Positions 11,269 to 19,001 of a DNA stretch of 64,000 bases are shown here, piece after piece. The stretch lies in the NCBI RefSeq assembly GCF_023015885.1, contig NZ_JALKBE010000005.1, forward strand, positions 124,001 through 188,000, given 5' to 3'. The first letter of the stretch is position 1; each line of letters starts with the position of its first letter. The DNA comes from Aliiroseovarius sp. S1123. Its GTDB lineage: Bacteria; Pseudomonadota; Alphaproteobacteria; Rhodobacterales; Rhodobacteraceae. Made by a program: the position numbers and the translations under genes. The notes under the pieces are model-generated. The model was given only the letters and a program-made list of their open reading frames with translations, was not told the origin of the DNA and ran no database searches.

Positions 11269-12546
11269 ATGACCCAGTCTTCTGAAGCGCCTGATCCCAA
11301 GCCTAAGTCCAATCTCAAGGCCAAACGCCGAAAGGATGCGCAGGTCGCGCATGCCGAACAGGACGAGCTGGACGATGACGGCTGGGGCGAAGAAGAAAAG
11401 GGTGGCAAGGTTCTGCCTCCGCCGCGCCCGCCGGCCCAACCGGCCCGCCCTCAAAAACGGCACAACATGATCCGCACCTTGTTCCTGTTGGGCGTTTTGG
11501 CGCCGCTCTTGGTGGCGACGGTGTATCTTTATGTGATCGCCAAAGATCAATATGCCTCGTATCTTGGGTTCTCGGTCCGAGCGGAAGACAGTGCGTCTCC
11601 GGTCGAGATGTTGGGCGGCATCACCGAACTGGCGGGATCGTCCAGCGGTACCGATACGGATGTTCTGTTCGAGTTCATTCAAAGCCAGCGCATCGTCCGG
11701 CTGGTGGATGAGCGGCTTGACCTGCGTACCATGTACCACATGCCCTCGGACCCGATCTTTGGTCTCGATCCCGATGCGACCATTGAGGGGCTTCAGAAAT
11801 TCTGGGGCCGGGTTGTGAAAGTTTTCTATGACAGCGGCTCGGGCCTGATCGAGGTGCGCGTCACTGCCTTTGCCCCGGAAGACGCCAAGGCCGTTGCGGA
11901 TGCGATCTATGATGAGAGCACCGACATGATCAATAAGCTGACAACCGTCGCGCGCGAAGATGCCACCAGCTATGCTCGCAGTGAGCTTGAGAATGCCGTC
12001 GAGCGTCTTAGAACGGCACGTGCAGCGATCCAGAAATTCCGGCTTGAAACTCAGATCATCGACCCCGAGGCCGACATCGTAGGGCGCATGGGTCTATTGA
12101 ACTCGATGCAGAACCAGCTGGCGGCGGCTCAGATTGATTTGGACATCCTGATGCAGACAGCGCGCGAAGGGGATCCCCGCTTGATTCAAGCGCGTCGCCG
12201 TGTGGATGTGATCCAGCAGCGTCTGGCCGATGAACGTGCACGGTTCAGCAATACTGACGGCTCGGTCAACGGGTCTTACGCCGACCTGATTGGTGACTTC
12301 GAACGCCTGTCGGTCGACAAGCAATTCGCCGAACAGGCCTATCTGTCCGCGTTGGGATCGCTGGATTTGGCCACAGCCGAAGCCGCGCGGAAGTCGCGCT
12401 ATCTTGCGGCCTACATCGAGCCAACACTGGCCGAGACCCCGGAATATCCGCAGCGCCTGATCATTCTGGCGACGCTGGCGGCCTTCCTGGTCGGTATCTG
12501 GGTGGTGGCAACCATGGTTTACTACTCGGTCCGCGACAGACGATAG
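11269..12546 (+). CDS. kpsE: Capsule polysaccharide export inner-membrane protein (KpsE/PCP-3 type)
   Basis: A polysaccharide co-polymerase-like protein that bridges the inner-membrane ABC exporter and the outer-membrane channel. Of 425 aa, residues 1-65 are a charged, Pro-rich cytoplasmic tail, residues about 68-90 the first membrane span (TLFLLGVLAPLLVATVYLYV), and about 235-350 a periplasmic coiled coil. A last span (LIILATLAAFLVGIWVVATM) precedes the C-terminus RDRR. The coiled coil contains ELENAVERLRTARAAIQKFR, typical of the family. The N-terminal tail is longer than in E. coli KpsE. The gene leads a kpsE-kpsT pair, 9 bp apart. Confidence 0.92.
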   Translation: MTQSSEAPDPKPKSNLKAKRRKDAQVAHAEQDELDDDGWGEEEKGGKVLPPPRPPAQPARPQKRHNMIRTLFLLGVLAPLLVATVYLYVIAKDQYASYLGFSVRAEDSASPVEMLGGITELAGSSSGTDTDVLFEFIQSQRIVRLVDERLDLRTMYHMPSDPIFGLDPDATIEGLQKFWGRVVKVFYDSGSGLIEVRVTAFAPEDAKAVADAIYDESTDMINKLTTVAREDATSYARSELENAVERLRTARAAIQKFRLETQIIDPEADIVGRMGLLNSMQNQLAAAQIDLDILMQTAREGDPRLIQARRRVDVIQQRLADERARFSNTDGSVNGSYADLIGDFERLSVDKQFAEQAYLSALGSLDLATAEAARKSRYLAAYIEPTLAETPEYPQRLIILATLAAFLVGIWVVATMVYYSVRDRR

Positions 12547-12555
12547 GGTTGCTGC

Positions 12556-13209
12556 ATGATCCGAATCCGAAATCTGCGCAAAGCGTATCATCTGCAGGGG
12601 CAAACCACGGTAGTGGCTGACAATATCTCGGTTGATTTTAAATCGGGTATGGTCGTTGGACTGCTGGGGCGCAACGGGGCCGGAAAATCCAGCCTGTTAC
12701 GGATGGTCGCTGGCACGATGCGTCAAGACAGTGGCAGCATCGAGATTGACGGCACGGTCAGCTGGCCTGTCGGCTTTGCGGGCAGTTTCCACAAGGATTT
12801 GACGGGCGCACAGAACACCAAGTTTCTGGCGCGGATTTACGGAGTCGATACCGAAGAGCTGCGCGAATATGTCGAAGATTTCGCCGAGCTGGGGCCGCAA
12901 TTCTATCTGCCCGTGCGTACCTATTCTTCGGGCATGCGGTCCCGTCTGGCTTTTGGGCTGTCCATGGGCATCAAGTTTGACGTCTATCTGGTAGACGAAG
13001 TGACCTCGGTGGGGGATGCGTCTTTTCGCAAGAAAAGCATGCACGTGTTCCGTGACCGGATGGAGAACAGCGGGGCGCTTTTGGTGACGCACAACCTGCG
13101 CGTCATCTCTCGGGTGTGCGACGCGGCGTGTATTCTGGATAACGGCCGCCTGACTTATTACGACGACGTGAAAGAAGCGGTGGAGCGGCATCGCGAGATG
13201 ACCGCCTGA
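12556..13209 (+). CDS. kpsT: Capsule polysaccharide ABC transporter ATP-binding protein (KpsT type)
   Basis: ATPase that powers export of the lipid-linked polysaccharide through KpsM. The 217-aa protein has Walker A GRNGAGKSS (residues 38-46), the signature YSSGMRSRLAFGLS, Walker B VYLVDE and a switch histidine in LLVTHNLRVISRVC. Length and the short, tail-less C-terminus place it with KpsT/CtrD rather than O-antigen Wzt, which carries a glycan-binding extension. It follows kpsE by 9 bp and is co-transcribed with it. Confidence 0.94.
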   Translation: MIRIRNLRKAYHLQGQTTVVADNISVDFKSGMVVGLLGRNGAGKSSLLRMVAGTMRQDSGSIEIDGTVSWPVGFAGSFHKDLTGAQNTKFLARIYGVDTEELREYVEDFAELGPQFYLPVRTYSSGMRSRLAFGLSMGIKFDVYLVDEVTSVGDASFRKKSMHVFRDRMENSGALLVTHNLRVISRVCDAACILDNGRLTYYDDVKEAVERHREMTA

Positions 13210-13284
13210 TCCGATCTGGGTGTAACCCATCTACTGCACATTGTGCGTCGTTCGGAATTAACCGCGAAATCCAGTGCGCGGAGC

Positions 13285-13313
13285 TTGAGAAACGGCAGCT
13301 TCGTTACTAATGT
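13285..13313 (+). promoter_or_regulatory. Predicted promoter for kpsD
   Basis: TTGAGA and TAATGT are separated by 17 bases in the 158-bp gap between kpsT and the polysaccharide export lipoprotein gene. This suggests that the outer-membrane component also has its own promoter. Confidence 0.45.
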
Positions 13314-13367
13314 GCGCATAATTGGTTTACTGCCTTGAACCACAAAGAAACCTTGGGGGTTGCGCGA

Positions 13368-14468
13368 ATGCGTTTTGTTTTGATTGCGGTTTCTGTCCTT
13401 GCTTTGGCCAGCTGTGGCGCGCCACGCGGCGCGGCCCTTCAATCCGAGATTGTTGGCGGGAACGCTGAAAGCAGTGCGGATCTGGCTGTATACACCGTTT
13501 CCAAGGCAACCCTGCCCGCCATCGCAAGCTGGCCAGCCCCTAACGCGGACGGCGATTACACCTGGCCGTCGCGCGGATCTGCCGCCGTCGACAAACCAAT
13601 CCGGCCGTTTGACCGCGTGGACGTGATTGTCTGGGATAGCGAGGAATCTTCGCTTCTGTCCTCGCCCAGCCAGAACACGGTCGAGATGAAGAACATGCTT
13701 GTTTCTTCGGGCGGCACCATCTTCCTGCCCTTCGTCGGCAGCGTCCATATCGCAGGCATGTCGCATTCGGCTGCCCGCGCCCGTATCCAGCGCAAATATG
13801 TCGAAGCCATCCCGTCGGCTCAGGTGCAGTTGAACGTCACACAAGGCACACGAGGTACGGTATCGATGGTGTCTGGTGTTTCGCGACCTGGACCGATCAC
13901 GCTGGATGACCCAAGCTTTACTGTGCTGCATGCCATCGCCGCATCCGGTGGCCCGGACAAAAGCCTGAATAACCCCAGCATCAAGTTGATCCGTGGCAAT
14001 CAGACCTATTTGCGCCCGCTGGCCGAGGTTATGTCCAACGCATCCTTTGACACCTATCTGCGGCCCGGAGACAAACTGGCGTTGCAGGATGACAGCCGCT
14101 ATTTCCGCTCGCTGGGGGCGGCTTCGAAAGAGGCGTTGATCCCGTTCTCGAAATCCGAGATCTCTGCGCTTGATGCGATGTCGCTGATTGGTGGGCTGTC
14201 AGATACCCGCGCCAACCCGAAGGGGATCCTGATCCTGCGCGAATATCCGCAATCAGCTGTGCGTCCAGACGATCAGGGGCCAGACAACGCACGCAGTGTC
14301 TTTGTGATCGACCTGACCACCGCTGACGGACTGTTCAGCGCGGACAAGTTCCAGATCCACAGCAAGGACACAGTGCTTGTTACCGAAAGCGCGATCGCGG
14401 CAAGCAACACTTTGTTGCGACTGATCCGCCAGCTGACTGGGATCTCGTTTGACATCAGCAGGCTCTAG
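13368..14468 (+). CDS. kpsD: Polysaccharide export outer-membrane lipoprotein (Wza/KpsD family)
   Basis: Outer-membrane exit component for the capsule. The 366-aa product starts with a lipoprotein signal (MRFVLIAVSVLALASCG; lipobox LASC, Cys16). It is followed by the polysaccharide export domain (IRPFDRVDVIVWDSEE; GTIFLPFVGSVHIAGMS) and two SLBB-like modules (VSMVSGVSRPGPITLDDPS and the block near residues 230-330). ATG 13368 is preferred over TTG 13335 because a G-rich site lies before it and it gives a proper signal peptide. Compared with KpsD of E. coli (about 560 aa) it is short, closer to Wza size. A strong terminator follows. Confidence 0.92.
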   Translation: MRFVLIAVSVLALASCGAPRGAALQSEIVGGNAESSADLAVYTVSKATLPAIASWPAPNADGDYTWPSRGSAAVDKPIRPFDRVDVIVWDSEESSLLSSPSQNTVEMKNMLVSSGGTIFLPFVGSVHIAGMSHSAARARIQRKYVEAIPSAQVQLNVTQGTRGTVSMVSGVSRPGPITLDDPSFTVLHAIAASGGPDKSLNNPSIKLIRGNQTYLRPLAEVMSNASFDTYLRPGDKLALQDDSRYFRSLGAASKEALIPFSKSEISALDAMSLIGGLSDTRANPKGILILREYPQSAVRPDDQGPDNARSVFVIDLTTADGLFSADKFQIHSKDTVLVTESAIAASNTLLRLIRQLTGISFDISRL

Positions 14469-14490
14469 GCCTGAGCGGATGCGACTTTTG

Positions 14491-14520
14491 AAGGGGTGCG
14501 CGTGGTGCGCGCCCCTTTTT
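14491..14520 (+). terminator. Rho-independent terminator after kpsD
   Basis: AAGGGGTGCGC and GCGCGCCCCTT pair with one G-T wobble, with a four-base loop, followed by a run of T. It closes the capsule export unit. Confidence 0.85.
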
Positions 14521-14605
14521 CGTGTGGCATCATGCATCCTTGGCCCTCGTTGCTTGACCCTTCTGCGTGCGGTCCTTACCCATTGAAGTTCAAGGAGGAC
14601 CGCCC

Positions 14606-15214
14606 ATGCGCACCGCAGATGAAGCCCTGATCGTGATCGACGTGCAGAACGATTTCTGCCCGGGCGGAGCCCTTGCCGTCGCCGAAGGCGACCAGATTGT
14701 GCCCCTGATCAATGCCATTCTGCCCGACTTTGCCGTGAAAGTTTTCACGCAGGACTGGCACCCAGCGGGCCACAGCTCGTTCGCGTTGTCGCACGAAGGG
14801 AAAGCCCCGTTTGAGATGACCGAGATGCCCTATGGCCCTCAGGTCCTCTGGCCCGACCACTGCGTGCAGGGCACCGATGGGGCGGCTTTTCATACGGATC
14901 TTCTGACCGACCCCGCCGACCTCGTGATCCGCAAAGGCTTCCGCCCGCAGATCGACAGCTATTCCGCCTTCTTCGAGAATGACCAGACCACCCCCACGGG
15001 GCTGGAGGGTTATCTGCGCACCCGTGGCGTCACCAAGTTGACCATGGTCGGCCTTGCGACCGATTTCTGTGTCGCCTACTCGGCCATCGACGGTGCCAAG
15101 CTGGGCTTCGACGTCACCGTTCTGGAAACCGCCAGCCGTGCCATCGACCTTGACGGTTCGCTGGCTGCTGCCCGTGACAACATGCGCGCCGCAGGCGTCA
15201 AGCTGGAGGCATAA
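14606..15214 (+). CDS. pncA: Nicotinamidase/pyrazinamidase
   Basis: Hydrolyses nicotinamide to nicotinate in NAD salvage. The 202-aa isochorismatase-fold protein shows catalytic Asp in VIDVQNDFCPGG, the metal-binding QDWHPAGHSSF, VLWPDHCVQGTDGA and the nucleophilic cysteine in GLATDFCVAYSA. ATG 14606 has AAGGAGG eight bases upstream. The stop codon abuts the ATG of pncB, so the two consecutive salvage steps are translationally linked. Confidence 0.95.
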   Translation: MRTADEALIVIDVQNDFCPGGALAVAEGDQIVPLINAILPDFAVKVFTQDWHPAGHSSFALSHEGKAPFEMTEMPYGPQVLWPDHCVQGTDGAAFHTDLLTDPADLVIRKGFRPQIDSYSAFFENDQTTPTGLEGYLRTRGVTKLTMVGLATDFCVAYSAIDGAKLGFDVTVLETASRAIDLDGSLAAARDNMRAAGVKLEA

Positions 15215-16507
15215 ATGGTTGATATCGCCACCCGCGTCTATGACCACAACTGGAAGATCGATCCGATCGTCCGTTCGCTGATCGATACCGATTTCTACAA
15301 ACTTCTGATGTGCCAATCGGTCTTCCGCAACAAGCCCGACGCCCAGGTCACCTTCAGCCTGATCAACCGCTCGAAACACGTCCCCCTCGCCAACCTCATC
15401 GACGAGGGCGAACTGCGCGAGCAACTGGACCACATCCGCTCGTTGTCGCTGTCGCGTGGCGAAAGCACATGGCTGCGCGGCAACACCTTTTATGGCAAAC
15501 GCCAGATGTTCCGCTCGGACTTCATGGAGTGGTTCGAGAACATGCGCCTCCCGCCTTACCACCTTGAACGCGTCGGCGACCAATACGAGCTGACCTTCGA
15601 AGGGTCCTGGCCCGAGGTCATGCTATGGGAAATCCCCGCGCTCTCGGTCCTCATGGAACTCCGCTCGCGCGCCGTCCTGCGTGGTATGGGCCGGTTCGAG
15701 CTGCAAGTCCTATACGCCCGCGCCATGACCCGCGCATGGGAGAAGATCTCGGGCCTCCGCGCCCTCGACGGCCTCCGCCTTGCCGATTTCGGTACCCGCC
15801 GCCGCCATTCCTACCTCTGGCAGGATTGGTGCGTGCAAGCGGCGATGGAGGGGTTGGGAAGCAATTTCGTCGGCACCTCCAACTGCCACATCGCCATGAA
15901 GCGCGATATCGAGGCCATTGGCACCAACGCCCACGAACTGCCCATGGTTTATGCAGCCCTTGCCGAAGACGACACCGCACTGGCGCAGGCCCCCTATGAC
16001 GTGCTTGCCGATTGGCAACAGGAACACGACGGCAACCTGCGCATCATCCTGCCCGACACCTATGGCACCAAGGGCTTTCTGGACAATGCGCCCGATTGGC
16101 TGGCCGGCTGGACCGGCATCCGCATCGACAGCGGAGACCCCGCGACGGGCGCCGAGATCGCCATCAACTGGTGGAAATCCCGCGGCGAGGATCCGACGCA
16201 GAAAATGGTCATCTTCTCGGACGGTCTGGACACCGACAAAATCATCGAACTGCACCAGCAATTCGCAGGCCGCGTCCGCACCAGCTTCGGCTGGGGCACC
16301 CTGCTAACGAATGATTTCCGAGACCTCGTCCCCGACAACGCCCTCGCCCCATTCTCGCTGGTCTGCAAGGCGGTGAAGGCGAATGGGAGGGCCACCGTGA
16401 AACTGTCCGACAACCCCAACAAGGCGATGGGGCCGGAGGACGAGATTGCGCGCTATAAACGTGTGTTTGGAGTTGGCGAACAGGTCGGGATGGAGGTTGT
16501 GGTTTAG
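15215..16507 (+). CDS. pncB: Nicotinate phosphoribosyltransferase
   Basis: Joins nicotinate and PRPP to nicotinate mononucleotide, the step after PncA. 430 aa, normal for PncB. Seen: LIDTDFYKLLMCQSVFRN near the N-terminus, TFEGSWPEVMLWEIPAL, DFGTRRRHSYLWQ carrying the phosphorylated-histidine region, FVGTSNCHIAMK, and the phosphate-binding WTGIRIDSGDP. The ATG directly follows the pncA stop. The 3' end overlaps the convergent accessory gene by four bases. Confidence 0.96.
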   Translation: MVDIATRVYDHNWKIDPIVRSLIDTDFYKLLMCQSVFRNKPDAQVTFSLINRSKHVPLANLIDEGELREQLDHIRSLSLSRGESTWLRGNTFYGKRQMFRSDFMEWFENMRLPPYHLERVGDQYELTFEGSWPEVMLWEIPALSVLMELRSRAVLRGMGRFELQVLYARAMTRAWEKISGLRALDGLRLADFGTRRRHSYLWQDWCVQAAMEGLGSNFVGTSNCHIAMKRDIEAIGTNAHELPMVYAALAEDDTALAQAPYDVLADWQQEHDGNLRIILPDTYGTKGFLDNAPDWLAGWTGIRIDSGDPATGAEIAINWWKSRGEDPTQKMVIFSDGLDTDKIIELHQQFAGRVRTSFGWGTLLTNDFRDLVPDNALAPFSLVCKAVKANGRATVKLSDNPNKAMGPEDEIARYKRVFGVGEQVGMEVVV

Positions 16508-17694
16508 TCGTCAACTACAGACACTAAGCTTTCATCTTCTGCCTCGGAATCAGCTAGTGTCTCCTTCCTTTCTCTAACCTTCTCAAATACGGATTTACGA
16601 GCCGAGTACTCATAGTCTTCGGGTACATAGTCCTTCAGGTGTTCGCGAAGTAACTCCATCTTCAGAGCTGTTCTCAGTTGATACTGATCGGTGTCGGAGA
16701 GGTTGAGTCCATCGGCTGAGGCTTCGTAAACATCGGTCGCAACAATGCTAATTTTCGCAAGAGATCTTGTTTGTTTGTCGATTCTAAAAATCTCAGAAAT
16801 GAGTCGCTGAATTATTGCGAATGACACGCCGATAATCGTTGATGCAACGACCACATAGGGAATCCGTGTCACTAGTATGGAAAAGATTCTAGCATTCTCA
16901 ACTTCATCAAAGACCGTTGAGAGATTTGCGGCATTCGTGAGTAGTGCGATGGCCATTCCTACAAGGACAAGCATAGGTACGACTGCAAGCTTCCAATAGA
17001 AAGCCTTGTTCTTGCCTCCCTGTTTTACGAACTCGGATATTTCGCTCGGGAATAGGTAGATGTCACTTTCGAGTTCACTAAGGACACCAGATTTTTCAGC
17101 TATCTCTCTGGTAAGTGAATCTCTTTCTGCCTGCCGTTGTTCAATTGTTGCCTGTTGCTTTTCAATCCTTGCTTCCAGACCAGATTGCTCGGCCTTTTTC
17201 TCCGAAATTCTAGCATCAAGTTCAGATACTTCGTTGCGCCTATGAGCCAGTTCGCGTTCCGTGTTTTCGATTTCACCCTTGAGGCCAGCTGCTTCGCTCT
17301 CAAGTTCTTTGATTCTGCTGACTGAGTTTGCCATCTCCTCAGCCTTGGTTTCAGCTTGTTCGATGGTAGCAACCGCAGCGCTAATTGCTGATTTTTTAAG
17401 GCTATCAATCCTGTAAATCCGCTCGCGGCTATGGACAAAGTCGTCCATCAAGAAGCCTTCAGCCCGTACCCCTGTAATGATCGGGCTTCCAAGAATTCTT
17501 CTGTCGGGCTTGAAGGAGAACTCTGTTATGAAATCGTCTACTTCGACTGCAAATGAACCGTCGTCAAACTTTGTGGTCTTGGTTCTTTTTTCTCCGGTTG
17601 AAACGGAATTCCATGTGAATTCGCAGTTCTGGTACTTGTAGTCCGCTGCTTCAATGAGAATTGTCTTGGACAAATACTGGTTCGGTGAAATCAA
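16504..17694 (-). CDS. Unrecognised coiled-coil two-TM protein, C-terminal part of a frameshifted gene
   Basis: I do not recognise this family. The open frame of up to 396 aa has a beta-rich N-terminal segment (ILIEAADYKYQNCEFTWN; DDFITEFSFKPDRRILGSPI), then a long coiled coil at about residues 105-215 (heptads around ELESEAAGLKGEIENTEREL). Two membrane spans follow (KLAVVPMLVLVGMAIALL and IPYVVVASTIIGVSFAI), then an acidic cytoplasmic tail. The first beta strands continue the reading of the small overlapping frame upstream, and the two halves join seamlessly if one base is dropped near 17668. ATG 17694 is therefore probably not a true start. The sequence is visibly AT-richer, with less biased codons than pncB next door, suggesting acquisition. 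Confidence 0.6.
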   Translation of the reverse strand: MISPNQYLSKTILIEAADYKYQNCEFTWNSVSTGEKRTKTTKFDDGSFAVEVDDFITEFSFKPDRRILGSPIITGVRAEGFLMDDFVHSRERIYRIDSLKKSAISAAVATIEQAETKAEEMANSVSRIKELESEAAGLKGEIENTERELAHRRNEVSELDARISEKKAEQSGLEARIEKQQATIEQRQAERDSLTREIAEKSGVLSELESDIYLFPSEISEFVKQGGKNKAFYWKLAVVPMLVLVGMAIALLTNAANLSTVFDEVENARIFSILVTRIPYVVVASTIIGVSFAIIQRLISEIFRIDKQTRSLAKISIVATDVYEASADGLNLSDTDQYQLRTALKMELLREHLKDYVPEDYEYSARKSVFEKVRERKETLADSEAEDESLVSVVDD

Positions 17695-17866
17695 ACCTGT
17701 ACCAATCGCTTCGACCTTTGACAGCGGTCGCGCCGCTCTCTACATCGGCAAGCTTGGTGGTTTTACGGTACTGCTTGTCATAGAGGTGAAATGGAATTCG
17801 TTGGACTGAATTGCCAGGTACTTGCGAGATTTCGTCGAGAACTTCTTGTTCGGCTGTTGTAGGCAT
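17651..17866 (-). pseudogene. N-terminal fragment of the same frameshifted gene
   Basis: 72 codons from ATG 17866 (GGGA upstream) to a TGA at 17651. The last residues before the break (YRFDFTEPVFVQ) read as the end of a beta strand that resumes as KTILIEAADYK in the -/+1 frame. That pattern is expected of a carbohydrate-binding-like fold (WYRFDF ... V-K-T-I-L-I-E). Restoring one frame gives a protein of about 453 aa. It could be a disabling mutation, a sequencing error or programmed frameshifting; there is no classic slippery heptamer. Upstream in-frame codons as far as 17911 belong to the inserted element and its target duplication, so they are not native. Confidence 0.55.
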
Positions 17867-17889
17867 GTTGGGTCCCAAGATATTCACAA

Positions 17890-17897
17890 AATAATAA
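17890..17897. repeat. Target-site duplication, left copy
   Basis: AATAATAA immediately left of the element's inverted repeat. The identical octamer is found at 20086-20093. Confidence 0.9.
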
Positions 17898-17921
17898 TGT
17901 CGTGTCCGCAAAGCGTGTTGG
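17898..17921. repeat. Left terminal inverted repeat of the IS
   Basis: 24 bases that match the complement of 20062-20085 without mismatch. The first bases are TGTCGTGTCCGC. Confidence 0.95.
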
Positions 17922-17999
17922 TCGTGTCTATCCTCTTTCGACTATCCCGCTTTGTCGTTGAACAGTCCAATCTACAAACGCACCCCCGGGAAAGTAAAC

Positions 18000-18022
18000 A
18001 GGGCCGCGCAAAGCGCGGCCCT
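18000..18022 (-). terminator. Perfect hairpin downstream of the toxin-antitoxin genes
   Basis: AGGGCCGCGC-AAA-GCGCGGCCCT forms a 10-bp stem with a three-base loop, 40 bases past the antitoxin stop. On the minus strand it is followed by GTTTACTTTC, a weak U-rich tract, so it probably ends the operon inside the element and may protect it from outside transcription. Confidence 0.55.
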
Positions 18023-18061
18023 AAAACGTTTTAGTGTTCTGAAACTTAAGGGATATCGGGA

Positions 18062-18421
18062 TCATGCGTCCACAAGAAGCCTCTCCTTCTCGTTCCGGAC
18101 AAAATACCGAGGATCCTGATGAGAGGCGACTTTTTTGAAGCCGATTTCAACATCCCGATTCAATCGAACCATAAACGACAAGAGCTTTTCCAGAGAAAAC
18201 CCATGAAGTTTTCCGTTCTGCAAAGCAGAGACCTTTGGCTGTGGAACCCCGAAAATCTCGGCTGCTTGTCGTTGATTCAGGTGGCGATGATGAACAATAG
18301 AGTTGATTTGACCAGCGATCGCAGCTTTCAGTTTTAGCTCAGGGGCATCATCAAGCCCCAGGTCAGCGAAAACATTTCCGCTACCAACTTCGATTTCAAG
18401 TTCTTCGGCTACATCAGTCAT
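18062..18421 (-). CDS. XRE/HTH antitoxin (HigA-like) within the IS
   Basis: A 119-aa DNA-binding antitoxin expected to bind and neutralise the toxin encoded upstream and to repress the operon. Residues about 30-85 form a helix-turn-helix (LNQRQAAEIFGVPQPKVSAL, then GKLHGFSLEKLLSFMVRL). This is the form seen in small XRE antitoxins paired with Gp49/HigB toxins. The ATG overlaps the toxin stop as ATGA, so translation is coupled and toxin comes first, the usual order for higBA. The acidic N-terminus (ELEIEVGSGNVFADLGLDD) may be the part contacting the toxin. Confidence 0.85.
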   Translation of the reverse strand: MTDVAEELEIEVGSGNVFADLGLDDAPELKLKAAIAGQINSIVHHRHLNQRQAAEIFGVPQPKVSALQNGKLHGFSLEKLLSFMVRLNRDVEIGFKKVASHQDPRYFVRNEKERLLVDA

Positions 18422-18768
18422 GCTTTTTTCCTCAGTTGTTCTTTCACTTGCTTTAGGCGGCGCTTTACCAGTTCAGTTTCAGATTTCGGGGTCTTTATCC
18501 CGGATTTGGACTTCTTTTTGAACGCGTGAAGCACATACAAATCATCCCCGAGCTTCACAGCGTAGACGGCTCGATAGGTATCAGTATCGTGATCAGCTAC
18601 GATCTCCAGAACCCCGGAACCCAAACCCGTCATGGGCTTGGCGTATCCCGCCTTCCTACCTTTTTGTGCTTCACTGAGAGCATACCCAATCGAAACCTTC
18701 ACATCTTTCGGAAACTCCATCAAATTCTTCTTGGAGTCTCCTACCCAGATAACCTGCCTTTCCGACAC
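18418..18768 (-). CDS. RelE/Gp49-like toxin (HigB-like) within the IS
   Basis: A 116-aa protein of the phage Gp49-like/HigB family, typically ribosome-dependent mRNA endonucleases. Typical parts are QVIWVGDSKKNLMEFPKDVK, IGYALSEAQKGRKAGYAKPM, the strand VLEIVADHDTDTYRAVYAVK, and YVLHAFKKKSKSGIKTPK with the conserved basic residues. The start is GTG 18768, preceded by AAGGAG. A palindrome that looks like the autoregulatory operator sits 13-32 bases upstream of the start. The family assignment is strong; the cleavage activity is inferred. Confidence 0.87.
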   Translation of the reverse strand: MSERQVIWVGDSKKNLMEFPKDVKVSIGYALSEAQKGRKAGYAKPMTGLGSGVLEIVADHDTDTYRAVYAVKLGDDLYVLHAFKKKSKSGIKTPKSETELVKRRLKQVKEQLRKKA

Positions 18769-18780
18769 TAACGAATCTCC

Positions 18781-18800
18781 TTATACCAATATAGGTATAA
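18781..18800 (-). promoter_or_regulatory. Palindromic operator of the toxin-antitoxin operon
   Basis: TTATACC-AATATA-GGTATAA, perfect 7-base arms around a six-base centre, directly upstream of the toxin's AAGGAG. The AT-rich arms also contain a TATA-like -10. A position for autorepression by the HTH antitoxin is the simplest reading. Confidence 0.7.
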
Positions 18801-19001
18801 CGCCTCCTTAAGGCAAAGAGTTTCCAACTCAAAAACCCAAGACGCTCACCTTCGGCGGCCATACTGGCCATTTTTACATCTATGTTCAATGCTTTAGCTA
18901 CAGGTCCAACATGTCTTTCAAAGTTTGCTTAGTTCAACCATCAAACTGAAACGAGACTTCGAAACCTGCTTCCAGCTTTACACTGGAGTAGATTGGGTTG
19001 T

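Noticed and set aside
11178-11408. N-terminal extension of kpsM
   Set aside because: Ser-rich start overlapping kpsE on the other strand; the KpsM family length and conserved opening fit ATG 11177.
18671-18889. Open frame on the minus strand inside the IS, starting with TTG (NIDVKMASMAAEGERLGFLS)
   Set aside because: It runs through the palindromic operator and into the toxin gene in another frame, has no ribosome site, and the pattern breaks down after the first 40 codons. It could be a decayed remnant but cannot be supported.
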